Shown: positions 52,243 to 60,970, numbered from the stretch's first letter. The stretch: DNA of 64,000 nt from Hymenobacter properus (GCF_015694735.1 NZ_JADQDP010000002.1:1302001-1366000); one strand, 5' to 3'. A program made the numbers and translations. The notes: generated from the letters alone by a model not told the origin.

Positions 52243-53484
52243 ATGAAGCATTTTTCTTTCCGCACCCTGCTGCTGGTGCTGCCGCTGCTGGGCCTGCTGC
52301 TCGGCGGCTGCAAAAAGGAAATCGACGACTATTACACCGTCGTTTCCGAGCCCGGCTTTGCGGGCCTGGGCCAGCCCCGCGTGGCGCTGGCGGCCCGCTA
52401 CGCCCCCGGCGAGACCATACCGCTCTTCGTGTCGTACGCCGAAGTCGACCAGCTCCGCGACGTGACCGTGTACCAGGTGGTGGCCAAGCTCGACTCGGCC
52501 ACGCTGGGCACTTACCCCGCCAATGGCACCTACAGCACCACCGGCGGCTTGCAGGTGACGCCCGTGCCCTACACCGTGCCCAACCGTGCCAACGGCCTAT
52601 TGGTGCGCGTGGACGTGACGCTGAACTTCCAGAACGGCAGCTCGCGCCTGCGCCGCTTCACTTATACCATTGCCGCGCCGGCCACGCTGGAATTTGCCAC
52701 CACCCCGCCGGTGCCCACCTACCGCAACGGCCTTGCCGGCAACGCCCAGAGCGAAGGCGACATTGTGGGGTATTCGCTCATTCTCAACAAAGGCGGCCTG
52801 GGCGCTGTGCCGGTGCCACCGGCCACGGGCCTGCTGTTTAAGGGCATCGATAGCCTGACCACTTTCTACCGCATCGGCAACCAGCCGCGGGTGCGGGCCG
52901 GTGTGGTGCGCAACCCCACTACCGGCGCGGCCAACACCCGCACCGTGGACGCCACCATTCCGCGCGGTGCCAACGGCCAGGCCGTCACCTTCATCTTCGA
53001 AGCCTACGCCGCCGTGCAGACGCTCACCATCACGGCCCCGGCCATCAACGTGACCAACCCCACGCCGCTGGCCACGCTGCGCACCGGCCGCATCGCGGGT
53101 GGCCCCAACGTGACGCTCGACTCCCTGGCGTTCAACCTGCGCACCGGCACCATTGAGCCCGCCGCCAACCCCGCCACCGCCAAGGACCTGTTCCTGAGCG
53201 GCACGGGCAACAACGTGACCCTCTCGGCCGCCAACACCACGCGCTTCTATCGCGCTACGCCGGCCCAGGTAGCCGCCGGCTTCTACACCTCGCCCAACGC
53301 CAACCTCGTGGCCACCACCCTCTACCAGAACACGACCGTGGCCGACGCCGGCACGGTGGCCGCTGGCGATGTATTCGCCGTGCGCGTGCGCGGTGCCGAG
53401 GTGATGCTGTTGCGCATCCTGAGCGTGCGGGCCGGCTCGGCCGGTACCCCCGCCAGGGTCCGGTTCGAGTACCGGTCGCTGTAG
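52243..53484 (+). CDS. Surface lipoprotein in SusCD operon
   Basis: This 413-residue protein has a lipoprotein signal (LPLLGLLLGGC, lipid-attachment Cys23) followed by KKEIDDYY. The rest is beta-rich with repeated immunoglobulin-like strands (VALAARYAPGETIPLFVSY, VTLNFQNGSSRLRRFTYTI, DVFAVRVRGAEVMLLRI). No named domain is recognised. As the third gene of a susC-susD operon it probably plays the SusE/SusF part, an extra surface glycan- or ligand-binding lipoprotein; that is inferred from position. The start at 52243 is fixed by the signal peptide; the longer frame begins inside palindrome G. A perfect terminator closes the operon. Confidence 0.75.
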   Translation: MKHFSFRTLLLVLPLLGLLLGGCKKEIDDYYTVVSEPGFAGLGQPRVALAARYAPGETIPLFVSYAEVDQLRDVTVYQVVAKLDSATLGTYPANGTYSTTGGLQVTPVPYTVPNRANGLLVRVDVTLNFQNGSSRLRRFTYTIAAPATLEFATTPPVPTYRNGLAGNAQSEGDIVGYSLILNKGGLGAVPVPPATGLLFKGIDSLTTFYRIGNQPRVRAGVVRNPTTGAANTRTVDATIPRGANGQAVTFIFEAYAAVQTLTITAPAINVTNPTPLATLRTGRIAGGPNVTLDSLAFNLRTGTIEPAANPATAKDLFLSGTGNNVTLSAANTTRFYRATPAQVAAGFYTSPNANLVATTLYQNTTVADAGTVAAGDVFAVRVRGAEVMLLRILSVRAGSAGTPARVRFEYRSL

Positions 53485-53502
53485 CGGCTTAAGCTGTTTT
53501 TG

Positions 53503-53544
53503 CAACAAAAAGGCCTTCCTCGGTTGGGGAAGGCCTTTTTGTTG
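53503..53544. terminator. Strong intrinsic terminator of the second Sus operon
   Basis: A perfect 17-bp stem CAACAAAAAGGCCTTCC/GGAAGGCCTTTTTGTTG with an eight-base loop lies 18 bases after the lipoprotein stop. It would work on either strand. Confidence 0.92.
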
Positions 53545-53622
53545 CGTTGTCACGCCAGTAGGAAGAATGGTTTTATATCAAATGACCCAGAGCGGCGTTA
53601 CGGGCTCAACCTGTTTGGCACT

Positions 53623-54447
53623 ATGGCACGCATTATTCCCATCATTTTTATTTTGGGGCTAATTAATTGGTTGGGCAGCTGTTCGTCGCCGGGCCGGCCC
53701 GCGTCGGGCACCTATCCGCAAGACCCGCGCATTTCAACACCGGCGGGTGTGCCCCGCGACTCCGCTACCAGCTATTTCCCGGCCAGCGCTAGTGTGAATC
53801 CCAGCCAGGATTCGCTGGCAAAACGCATGGGCGATTGCCAGGGTGAATTCCAGGGCGCTTCTGAACTCTTATTCCGATTCAAAGCGCCCGTGCTGTCGAA
53901 TTACTATTTCGGCCATTCTATCTACCGGTTTTTGTGGTGGCCTGCATTCCGACTTCCGGTCTTATTAACGCTGGACTTGACCGAATCTAAAGCGGTGTTG
54001 AAAACCCAATGCGTGAACCGATATCCCGAGCCCATGGCCTCGGCCCGTCAGGTAGAAGCGGAGTCGCGGCCGGAAATAGAACGTATCAATCAGCTGAAAG
54101 CCTTGATTAAAACCTGCCAGCAAGTGGCCGATAATCAGGAGCGTCTAGCTTCGGCGCTGAGTAGGTTAGACTATATAAAACTCTCCGGTACCCCGTTGAT
54201 TATAACCGAAAAAAACGTGGTTCTTAGTCAAAGCCAAGTGCGGCAATTTGTTCAATTGCTGAACCAAGCTGACTTTTGGCAACTGCCCAGCTGCAAGCCA
54301 ACATTTCTTTTAGACGGCGCATACTACACCCTCGAAGCACATGAGCTCCAGCGCTACAAAGTAGTTATGCGGCATAGCCCGTCGGAAAAGGATGGTTTCT
54401 TCCGGTGCTGCAAGTTCCTTTTGGACCTCAGCCCTGCTAAGCCCTAA
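53623..54447 (+). CDS. Lipoprotein of unknown function, AT-richer than neighbours
   Basis: This 274-residue protein has a lipoprotein signal (PIIFILGLINWLGSC, lipid-attachment Cys20). The mature part has an initial Ser/Pro linker, a central mixed region with WWPAFRLPVLLTLDL, a helical stretch (EIERINQLKALIKTCQQV) and a cysteine-containing C-terminus (FFRCCKFLLDL). I recognise no family. Codon use is noticeably less G+C-biased than in adjacent genes, which may mark recent acquisition. ATG 53623 is chosen because the upstream in-frame ORF would read through the operon terminator. It converges on the glycosidase gene with a 14-base gap. Confidence 0.65.
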   Translation: MARIIPIIFILGLINWLGSCSSPGRPASGTYPQDPRISTPAGVPRDSATSYFPASASVNPSQDSLAKRMGDCQGEFQGASELLFRFKAPVLSNYYFGHSIYRFLWWPAFRLPVLLTLDLTESKAVLKTQCVNRYPEPMASARQVEAESRPEIERINQLKALIKTCQQVADNQERLASALSRLDYIKLSGTPLIITEKNVVLSQSQVRQFVQLLNQADFWQLPSCKPTFLLDGAYYTLEAHELQRYKVVMRHSPSEKDGFFRCCKFLLDLSPAKP

Positions 54448-54461
54448 GAAAGGCTCTGCAT

Positions 54462-56264
54462 TTACTTCCCCCCAAACAGCCGCCCGAAGAAGCCGCGCTT
54501 CTTGGGCTTTTCTTTTTCCTTCACCTTCACTTTGATGAGAGGAGCGGCCTTGTCCGGGCTCTCGCCATTGGGCAGGCTAAAACGTGGGTCGGGCTGGGTA
54601 GCAGTAGGTGCCGGCGCGGGGGCAGAGGCCACCGGCTTGGTGCCGCCGGGCGCCTGGCCCTGGGCCAGTTCCGGCCCGGCCTGGCCGGTGGTGACGACGC
54701 GCATGGGCCGGCCCTCGTTGTGTAGGCGGTCGACGGCCGTGACGTAGTAGGCATAGGCCTGGCCGGGCACGGCAGTGGTGTCCACGTAGGTGGCGGGGTA
54801 GCCGGGAGCCGGGCGCGGCAACGCCAGGATGCGGCTGGGGTCGTTGGGGGTGCTGCGCTCGTTGGCGCCGAAGCGGTAGAGCACGTAGTAGGTAGCGGCG
54901 TCGCCGTCGGCGGCGGGCGGGCCGCTCTGCCAGCTCAGCGTGACCGTGGGGCCGGTGCGGCGCAGCACCAGGTTGGCCACGGGCAGGGGCGGCAGGTCGT
55001 CTTTCCAAGGCATGGCGGGCACCAGCGCGGGGTAGCGGAACAGGTCCTGCGTAAGCGTGTCGGTAGTATGCAGGGGGTTGCGCAGCACCGATTTGGCCGA
55101 GAAAAACACGCTGCCGGCCACCTCGCCCTCGTAGCTGCGGTTGAGGCGAATCTGGCGGGGCAACTCGCGCGGGTTGCGCCAGGTGGTGTCGGAGCGGGTG
55201 CTTTCCAGCATGCGGTAGGTGCCGTGGCCGATGTAGAGGTGGCGGTCAAACTTGTTTTCGGCCCACCATTTCACCAGCACGGGGTAAGGGCAGAGACGGA
55301 AGTTCGAACTCCAGTACAGCTGCGGCACGATGTAGTCAATCCAGCCCTTTTCAAGCCAGCCGCGCGTGTCGGCATACAGGTTGGAATAGCTGGGCTGCCC
55401 GGCGCGCGTGTCGGAGCCCTGCGGGAAGTCTTTCGACTTGTTCATCCACACCCCAAACGGAGAGATGCCAAACTTCACCCAGCGTTTGGCCACCTGAATG
55501 CTGTCGTGCAAATCCCGAATCAGAATGTTCACGTTTTGGCGGCGCCAGTCGGCCAGCTTCAGGCTGTCGGGGTTGTAGGCGCGGAAGGCGGCTTCGTCGT
55601 GCAGCACCTGGCCGGGCTCGGGGTAGGGGTAGAAGTAGTCGTCGAAGTGCACCGCGTCAATATCATAGCGCCGCACCACGTCCAGAATGACACGGGTGAT
55701 GTGGGCGCGCACCTCCGGTAGGCCAGGGTTATACAGCAGCTTGCCCGTAAAGCGCAGAAACCACTCCGGGTGCTGCCGAAACGGGTGGTTCGGCGCCAGG
55801 CGGCGCGTCACCGAGTCCATGCTGGCGCGGTAGGGGTTGAACCAGGCGTGAAATTCAATGCCACGCCGGTGCGCCTCATTGATGAGAAAGGGCAGGGGGT
55901 CGTCATCACCGGCCGGGGCTTTGCCCTGGGTGCCGGTCAGCCACTTACTCCAGGGCTCCAGGTTCGATTTGTAGAAGGCATCCGAGGCGGGCCGGATTTG
56001 CACGAACACCGCGTTAAGACCGGCTTTCTGGCCGGCGTCGAGCAGGCGGCGGTAGTCGCGGCGGTACTGCTCGGGTGTTTCGCCCCGTTGGTTGGGCCAG
56101 TCAATATTTTCGACGGTGGCAATCCACATGGCGCGTAGCTCGCGCTTGGGCGGGGGTAGCGTTTCAGCTGGTTCAGCGGTGTTTTGGGCCAGGGTACTGA
56201 ACCAGGCGCAGGCGCTGATTAATAGGAAAAAAAGGAATCGGCCAGCGGCGAGGAAACGGGGCAT
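54462..56264 (-). CDS. Secreted GHL10-type glycoside hydrolase-like protein with fibronectin-like domain
   Basis: This 600-residue protein has a signal peptide (LFFLLISACAWFSTLAQ). The GHL10/DUF187 catalytic-barrel domain covers about 41-380: RELRAMWIATVENIDWPNQ, AGLNAVFVQIRPASDAFY, GIEFHAWFNPYRA, YDIDAVHFDDYFYPYP (likely active-site acids), FGISPFGVW and GWIDYIVPQLYW. A fibronectin-III-like segment (about 425-515) and a basic, proline-rich tail ending KKRGFFGRLFGGK follow. Relatives cleave unknown glycans, with cell-wall glycans suggested for some. The ATG at 56264 is preferred to TTG two codons upstream. Palindrome H lies 64 bases upstream. Confidence 0.87.
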   Translation of the reverse strand: MPRFLAAGRFLFFLLISACAWFSTLAQNTAEPAETLPPPKRELRAMWIATVENIDWPNQRGETPEQYRRDYRRLLDAGQKAGLNAVFVQIRPASDAFYKSNLEPWSKWLTGTQGKAPAGDDDPLPFLINEAHRRGIEFHAWFNPYRASMDSVTRRLAPNHPFRQHPEWFLRFTGKLLYNPGLPEVRAHITRVILDVVRRYDIDAVHFDDYFYPYPEPGQVLHDEAAFRAYNPDSLKLADWRRQNVNILIRDLHDSIQVAKRWVKFGISPFGVWMNKSKDFPQGSDTRAGQPSYSNLYADTRGWLEKGWIDYIVPQLYWSSNFRLCPYPVLVKWWAENKFDRHLYIGHGTYRMLESTRSDTTWRNPRELPRQIRLNRSYEGEVAGSVFFSAKSVLRNPLHTTDTLTQDLFRYPALVPAMPWKDDLPPLPVANLVLRRTGPTVTLSWQSGPPAADGDAATYYVLYRFGANERSTPNDPSRILALPRPAPGYPATYVDTTAVPGQAYAYYVTAVDRLHNEGRPMRVVTTGQAGPELAQGQAPGGTKPVASAPAPAPTATQPDPRFSLPNGESPDKAAPLIKVKVKEKEKPKKRGFFGRLFGGK

Positions 56265-56328
56265 CAACAAAAACTTAGCAACGGCAATAGAAGCCGCAAA
56301 TTACGGCATGGGGCCGCGAGGCACCGTT

Positions 56329-56429
56329 CATTTCTGTCATCCTGAGCGCAGCGAAGGACCTTCTCACGCTTGAACGCCAATTGTTCTAACGTGAAAAGGT
56401 CCTTCGCTGCGCTCAGGATGACAGAAATG
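56329..56429. repeat. Palindromic repeat H, family 1b
   Basis: Arms 56329-56368 and 56390-56429 (40 nt) match inversely with one mismatch around a 21-base centre. It starts only four bases after the stop of the gene at 56434, the closest spacing seen. Confidence 0.95.
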
Positions 56430-56433
56430 TATA

Positions 56434-56724
56434 CTAAGAACCAGTCAGCTCCGTATCTGTCTGTGGGTTGTCGGGCGTGTCGGGGCCGCCTTCGAGGCCA
56501 TTGGTTTGGCTGGCGTCGCCGTAGTCGCCGCGGATGCCGGCGCCGTCGCCCATATTTTGCTGGGTGCTGCTGGGGATGTTGGTGCCGGTGCGGGGCTGCT
56601 CGTTAGAGGCCGTGTCGGGCGTGGGGTTCACGGTGGCGTCCTGCTCCGACGTTTGGTCGGGGGTGGAGGAAGCGGGGGCGCGGTCGGGCTGCGGGTCGGT
56701 GGGGTTCTGCGTGGGGTCTGGCAT
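56434..56724 (-). CDS. Small disordered acidic protein
   Basis: This 96-residue protein starts MPDPTQNPTDPQPDRAPASS and is dominated by Pro, Asp, Thr, Gln, Asn, Ser and Gly, with no hydrophobic core or signal. It is likely intrinsically disordered. The start at 56724 is preferred; a longer reading adds MPLSPVPYSPSPF, encoded by a repeat-like purine-rich stretch. No family is recognised. Coding status rests on the open frame and the placement of palindrome H four bases after its stop, as seen after real genes elsewhere here. Confidence 0.5.
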   Translation of the reverse strand: MPDPTQNPTDPQPDRAPASSTPDQTSEQDATVNPTPDTASNEQPRTGTNIPSSTQQNMGDGAGIRGDYGDASQTNGLEGGPDTPDNPQTDTELTGS

Positions 56725-56730
56725 GGGAAA

Positions 56731-56767
56731 GGGAGATGGGGAGTAAGGAACAGGGGATAAGGGCAAC
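56731..56767. repeat. Possible single arm of an N-type palindrome
   Basis: The purine-rich stretch GGGGAGTAAGGAACAGGGGA and the following TAAGGGCAAC align with the left arm of element N at 33040-33076 with small gaps. No inverse partner is visible, so it may be a decayed half element just upstream of the small gene's start. Confidence 0.45.
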
Positions 56768-56884
56768 TGCTTAGGCGCCCTGTATGGCTGTACGGGCCGG
56801 AAGCGCCACGGTTGGGCGTGGCAAATTGGCCGCCCGTCGCCATCTTGCCAGTGCTTTTCTTCATCAACCCGCCGTCCGCAAGCT

Positions 56885-57727
56885 GTGTCCGACTATTCTA
56901 CTGATTTCTACCACCAAAAAACCGACGACGAGCTGCGGTTTTTCATTGAGCACCCCGAGTATTACCAGCCCGATTTGATTGACTCGGCCCGGCGCGAGCT
57001 GCGCCGCCGGGGGGGGGCGTGGGCGCCGCCGCTCCCCGAGCCGATGGCCGTGAACCTCGATGCGCCCGCCCACGTGGCCCGGGCGGGCCGGGGTGTCAAT
57101 TTCCTGAACCTGGCCCTGGCCGCCGTGCTCTTGTTGGGCATGGGCTACTTCTATTACTCCAAGCAGCGGGGCGGGGGCGTGAAAGCCGTGGCCGCGACCG
57201 CCAAGCCCCATGTGCCGCCGCGTCTGGTGGAAGTGCCCACCTCGGCCATCCCCACTTACGACGGTTCGTCCGTGGCCGACCAACTGGTGGCCCGCATGCC
57301 TGCTGCTGAAAAGAAAGACCCGCAGGCTTTGCGCCAGTTCCGGGAGCTGGCCCGCCGCTTCTGGACGGCCGAGATGCAAACCGAATACCTCACCGGCCTG
57401 GCCCACGCCGGCAAGGCCGGCCCCATGTTCGCGGAGCAAACCACCGTGGTGCGCCAAACCTGGTCGGAGTTCAACAAAGGCGCCGCGTACAGCTACCGCT
57501 TCGGCCCGAAAACGGCCAACGTGTACGGCCGCATGCGCGAGGCCGCCAGTAGCCAGCAGCACATCCTGGAGCAGTTTCCAGGCCTGCTAGATGGCAAAAA
57601 ATTCCTTACCGATAAAGAGCTGGTATCCCGCGAAGCCGATGTGCAGGACTGGCTCAAGGACGTGCTGCCCGCCTCGCCCGTCACCGGTAAGCCCTACAAA
57701 GCCACGGTGCTGACTATCAAGTACTAG
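56885..57727 (+). CDS. Single-pass membrane protein with short helical N-terminal motif
   Basis: This 280-residue protein begins at GTG 56885 (no nearby ATG). Residues 13-43 (TDDELRFFIEHPEYYQPDLI, then DSARRELRRRG) form a small helical unit also seen in the adjacent rhomboid protein. A transmembrane helix at about 72-90 (FLNLALAAVLLLGMGYFYY) separates this cytoplasmic part from a helical extracytoplasmic domain (about 115-280) with KDPQALRQFRELARRFWTAEM and VSREADVQDWLKDVLPASPVTGKPY. No catalytic signature is seen. Its function is unknown. It is followed by palindrome I and then the rhomboid gene on the same strand. Confidence 0.7.
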   Translation: MSDYSTDFYHQKTDDELRFFIEHPEYYQPDLIDSARRELRRRGGAWAPPLPEPMAVNLDAPAHVARAGRGVNFLNLALAAVLLLGMGYFYYSKQRGGGVKAVAATAKPHVPPRLVEVPTSAIPTYDGSSVADQLVARMPAAEKKDPQALRQFRELARRFWTAEMQTEYLTGLAHAGKAGPMFAEQTTVVRQTWSEFNKGAAYSYRFGPKTANVYGRMREAASSQQHILEQFPGLLDGKKFLTDKELVSREADVQDWLKDVLPASPVTGKPYKATVLTIKY

Positions 57728-57747
57728 GTTTTAGGCGTTGGACGTTG

Positions 57748-57831
57748 CTGTCATCCTGAGCGCAGCGAAGGACCTTTTCACGTAGGAAACTTCTAGCGTG
57801 AGTAGGTCCTTCGCTGCGCTCAGGATGATAG
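57748..57831. repeat. Palindromic repeat I, family 1b
   Basis: Arms 57748-57782 and 57797-57831 (35 nt) are inverse copies with a few mismatches around a short 14-base centre. It lies 20 bases after the membrane-protein stop. Confidence 0.93.
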
Positions 57832-57919
57832 GGTAGGGCATCACAAAATCCCAACCCCGAACACCTGGCAAAGTGGCCGGTTGTTACCATCTGGCGCGCT
57901 CCTTGCGCGTGCCGTTTCG

Positions 57920-58792
57920 ATGGAAGAAGCCACCCCCTCCGCTGCGCCCGGCTCCACGGCCGCCCTGGCCGCCCAGCTGTTCGCCCAGAAGCCCGAAGCC
58001 GAGCTCCTGTACCTGGCCCAGAACGCGGCCCGCTACCCGCCTGCCGTGGGGGCAGCTGCTGTGGCCGAGCTCAAGCGGCGCGGGCTGCTGCCCGAGGCCC
58101 CGGCGCCCGCGCCGGCCCCGCCCGCCGAAGAGTCCGAAACCTGGCCGCAACTCGTAGGCCAGCTGCTGCGGGGGCTGTTCATCCCATCGCGCCGCTTCTG
58201 GGCCACGCCGCTGCTGCTCGACCTCAACGTGCTGGTGTTTGGGCTGATGGTGCTCAGCGGCGTGTCGGCATCGCAGCCCACCGGGCACCAGCTGGTGCTT
58301 TGGGGCTCCAATATTTCCGACCTCACCCTGCACGGGCAACCGTGGCGACTGCTCACCTGCCTGTTTGTGCATGCTGGTCTATCACACCTGCTGCTAAACA
58401 TGTTTTCGCTCTGGCTGCTGGGCCTGCTGGTGGAAGACCGGCTGGGACCGGTGCGCCTGCTACTGGGCTACTTGGCCTGCGGCGTGGGCGGCGGGCTGGC
58501 CAGCCTGTGGTGGCACACCGACGGCGTGAACTCAGTGGGGGCTAGCGGCGCCATTTTCGGCCTCTATGGCCTGCTGCTGGTGCTGCTCATCGGCAAGCGG
58601 CTGGTGCTGGGCAAGTCCGACCGCCGCGCCATGCTGGGGCTGGTGCTGTACCTGGTGCTCAGCAACCTGCTGTCGGGCATCACCGGCAATATCGACAACG
58701 CTGCCCACCTCGGCGGCCTGGTGACGGGCCTGCTGGTGGCGGGTCCGGTGGCCATTGCCGGGCTGGCCAAGCACGAAGAAAGCAGCCACTAG
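57920..58792 (+). CDS. Rhomboid-family intramembrane serine protease
   Basis: This 290-residue polytopic protein has the rhomboid catalytic dyad: Ser209 in GASGAIFG and His263 in NAAHLGGLVTG. The supporting HxxxN motif is in HLLLNMFSLWLLG (His156, Asn160). Six hydrophobic helices span about 95-285. The N-terminal 75 residues are cytosolic and contain ELLYLAQNAARYPPAVGAAA then ELKRRGLL, which resembles the N-terminal unit of the preceding gene product, plus a Pro/Ala linker. It should cleave membrane-spanning substrates; which ones is unknown. The start at 57920 is the first ATG after the upstream palindrome. Its TAG stop shares the CTAG palindrome with the stop of the convergent TerB-like gene. 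Confidence 0.92.
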   Translation: MEEATPSAAPGSTAALAAQLFAQKPEAELLYLAQNAARYPPAVGAAAVAELKRRGLLPEAPAPAPAPPAEESETWPQLVGQLLRGLFIPSRRFWATPLLLDLNVLVFGLMVLSGVSASQPTGHQLVLWGSNISDLTLHGQPWRLLTCLFVHAGLSHLLLNMFSLWLLGLLVEDRLGPVRLLLGYLACGVGGGLASLWWHTDGVNSVGASGAIFGLYGLLLVLLIGKRLVLGKSDRRAMLGLVLYLVLSNLLSGITGNIDNAAHLGGLVTGLLVAGPVAIAGLAKHEESSH

Positions 58793-59205
58793 CTCACCGT
58801 GGGCGGCATGGGGTAGGGGTTGGGCGCGCCGCCAGCCAGTTGGCTCACCATGTCGTCGAGAATGGCCTTGCCGTAGCCAATGCGCATGGCGTATTCCTGG
58901 CACAGGCCGTACTCGCGGGCGTCGAGCTGGCCGTCCTGCAGCATCATTTGTACCAGGGTTTGCAGCTCCAGGGTGCGCTGTATGCCCTCGGCGGGCATGA
59001 TGAAGCTGAGTACGCCCAGGTTGTCGGCAATGGGCATTACTTCATCGGCCGTTAGCCCCAGGCGGTTGCCAATTTGCAGGAGGAAGTCGCTTTCCTCCGA
59101 ACTCAGCTGCCCATCGGCGGCAGCCACCAAAACCAGGTTCTGGAAGAAGGCCAGCTTCTTTTGCGGCGTGTTCAATACTTCTTCGAGGGAGTGGGTCTCG
59201 GCCAT
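58789..59205 (-). CDS. TerB-like all-helical protein
   Basis: This 138-residue protein fits the tellurite-resistance TerB fold by pattern: two helical repeats each beginning with an acidic DGQL turn (AAADGQLSSEESDFLLQIG and MLQDGQLDAREYGLCQEYA). It may bind metal or act as a scaffold; no operon with other ter genes is present, so tellurite resistance should not be assumed. The start at 59205 (MAETHSLEEV) is preferred over an upstream in-frame ATG that adds 44 basic residues. It overlaps the rhomboid gene by four bases tail to tail. Confidence 0.72.
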   Translation of the reverse strand: MAETHSLEEVLNTPQKKLAFFQNLVLVAAADGQLSSEESDFLLQIGNRLGLTADEVMPIADNLGVLSFIMPAEGIQRTLELQTLVQMMLQDGQLDAREYGLCQEYAMRIGYGKAILDDMVSQLAGGAPNPYPMPPTVS

Positions 59206-59431
59206 GGGATTGAGAAGGTTAGAAATGGAGTGGCCGGGCAGGAAAGTAGCCCGGTGCTTGTTCTGAACGATATCTTGCGCGGAAGGTTGGAGAGAAGCTT
59301 TGGCCATTCTGCAGCCTGTGAAGTGGCTTTTTGCCACGCTGCCAACTTGTTGCTACCATCAGCAACCCTTATTCGCAACGCTCTGAAGCTGTTCAGTCCG
59401 TCGCTGTTCGTCCATTTATTCTCAATTTCCC

Positions 59432-60439
59432 ATGCGCGCCCTCCAACTCGATGCCATCCATCAGCCCGCAACTGTCTGCGACGTGCCCACTCCCACGCCC
59501 GGCCCGGGCGAAATCCTGGTCCGGCTCCACGCCGCCGCCCTTAATCATCGCGACGTCTGGATTCAAAAAGGCCAGTACGCCGGCATCAAGCTGCCCTGCA
59601 CCCTCGGGGCCGACGGCGCCGGCGAGGTAGCCGCACACGGCCCCAATGTGCCCGCCGATGCGCCGGCTGTGGGTGCCCGCGTGCTGCTCTACCCCGGCCT
59701 GCGTTGGGGTTCCAACCCCAAGGTGCAGGCTAAAGACTTCGTAGTCCGGGGCATGCCAGACCCCGGCACCTTTGCCGAATACACCAGCTTGCCCGCCGAG
59801 TACGTGCGGCCCCTGCCCGCCCACCTCAGCTTCGAGCAGGGGGCGGCGCTGCCGCTGGGTGGCCTCACCGCCTACCGCGCCTCCTTCACGCGCGCCCAGG
59901 TACAGCCCGGCGAGCGGGTGCTGGTGACGGGCATTGGCGGCGGGGTGGCGCTGCTGGCCGCGCAGTTTTGCGCCGCCCGCGGGGCCGAGGTGTGGGTGAC
60001 GTCCAGCTCAGAAGAGAAAATTGCCCGGGCGCAGCAGCTGGGCGCGAAAGGCGGCATCAACTATAAGGTCGACAACTGGGTGAAAACCCTTATCCAGCAG
60101 GCCGGCGGGCCGTTCGACGTCATCATCGACAGCGCTGCCGGGCCGGCCTTCAACGCCCTGCTCGACGCCGCCGCGCCGGGCGGCCGCATCGTTTTCTACG
60201 GCGGCACGCTGGGCAATATCCCCGACCTGCCGCCCGCTAAGGTATTCTGGAAGCAACTCAGCGTGCTGGGTTCCACCATGGGCTCCCTGCAGGATTTTGA
60301 CAACATGCTGGCCTTGGTGACGGAAAAAAACATTGTGCCCGTCGTCGACCAGGTATTTCCGCTGGCTGAAGGAGAGGCTGCCCTGCGCCGCATGGAAGCC
60401 GGCGCTCAGTTCGGCAAAATCGTGCTGAAAATTGAATAG
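59432..60439 (+). CDS. Zinc-type alcohol dehydrogenase-like / quinone oxidoreductase family protein
   Basis: This 335-residue cytoplasmic MDR-superfamily oxidoreductase has a GroES-like N-terminal domain (PTPGPGEILVRLHAAALNHRD, with LGADGAGEVAA) and a nucleotide-binding domain with VLVTGIGGGVALLAAQFCAA (about 163-182). The latter is the AxGxxG-type motif expected for NADPH binding. Cysteines normally coordinating catalytic zinc are not evident, favouring a quinone- or enoyl-reductase-like activity. The reading frame ends with the usual FGKIVLKIE. It is a single gene with no recognisable partner. About 145 bases after it hold no repeat. Confidence 0.88.
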   Translation: MRALQLDAIHQPATVCDVPTPTPGPGEILVRLHAAALNHRDVWIQKGQYAGIKLPCTLGADGAGEVAAHGPNVPADAPAVGARVLLYPGLRWGSNPKVQAKDFVVRGMPDPGTFAEYTSLPAEYVRPLPAHLSFEQGAALPLGGLTAYRASFTRAQVQPGERVLVTGIGGGVALLAAQFCAARGAEVWVTSSSEEKIARAQQLGAKGGINYKVDNWVKTLIQQAGGPFDVIIDSAAGPAFNALLDAAAPGGRIVFYGGTLGNIPDLPPAKVFWKQLSVLGSTMGSLQDFDNMLALVTEKNIVPVVDQVFPLAEGEAALRRMEAGAQFGKIVLKIE

Positions 60440-60584
60440 GCGAGGCTGCGGTACTCGGGTAAAAACGCCTGCTTTAACGCGCTTGTAATCAAGAGGTAAA
60501 TTATGTGTCTAAGGGAATGAAAACGGGCCTTTTTCGGTTATTCTACTACGCTGATATTCCGCTAAAAGACAGCTTGTTTTTATT

Positions 60585-60860
60585 ATGAAATCTGCCGCCG
60601 AATACCTGAAAGGTCATGTGTTTGAAGCCCGCCGCCCGCGCCGCGAACTGCAGCCGGTGGTAGCCCACGCCGACGCCGTGCAAGCCATCGAGCAAGCCCT
60701 GGCCGACGCCGAAAAATACCGTTACCTACTGATGCGCGCCCTGCGCCACCACGACGCTGCGGAAACCACTGCCGCCCCTTCGCGCCTGGCCGACATCCGC
60801 CCTGCATTCCCCACTACCGAGGCGCCGGTGTTGCCCATGTATCCCGCGCTGGCAGCGTAA
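60585..60860 (+). CDS. Small hypothetical protein
   Basis: This 91-residue protein has a central predicted helix (AHADAVQAIEQALADAEKYRYLLMRALRHHD, read in parts) and a proline-rich C-terminus. It has no signal or membrane segment. No family is recognised. Coding is supported by composition and by a perfect terminator 21 bases after the stop. The upstream 145 bases are relatively AT-rich and probably carry its promoter, though no clean TAnnTTTG box was found. Confidence 0.6.
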   Translation: MKSAAEYLKGHVFEARRPRRELQPVVAHADAVQAIEQALADAEKYRYLLMRALRHHDAAETTAAPSRLADIRPAFPTTEAPVLPMYPALAA

Positions 60861-60881
60861 GCTGATTTCCATTACAAAACG

Positions 60882-60909
60882 AAGCCGCTCCATCTGGAGC
60901 GGCTTTTTT
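60882..60909 (+). terminator. Intrinsic terminator
   Basis: AAGCCGCTCCA pairs with TGGAGCGGCTT, followed by a T run, 21 bases after the small gene's stop. Confidence 0.9.
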
Positions 60910-60970
60910 TATAGCTGCCGCCTTAGCCTGCGCTAAAGTGTGCTACGTCTGCTTTGGTTAGAAACGAGCA

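Noticed and set aside
58789-59205. Tellurite resistance locus
   Set aside because: Only a single TerB-like fold gene is present; no other ter genes are nearby.
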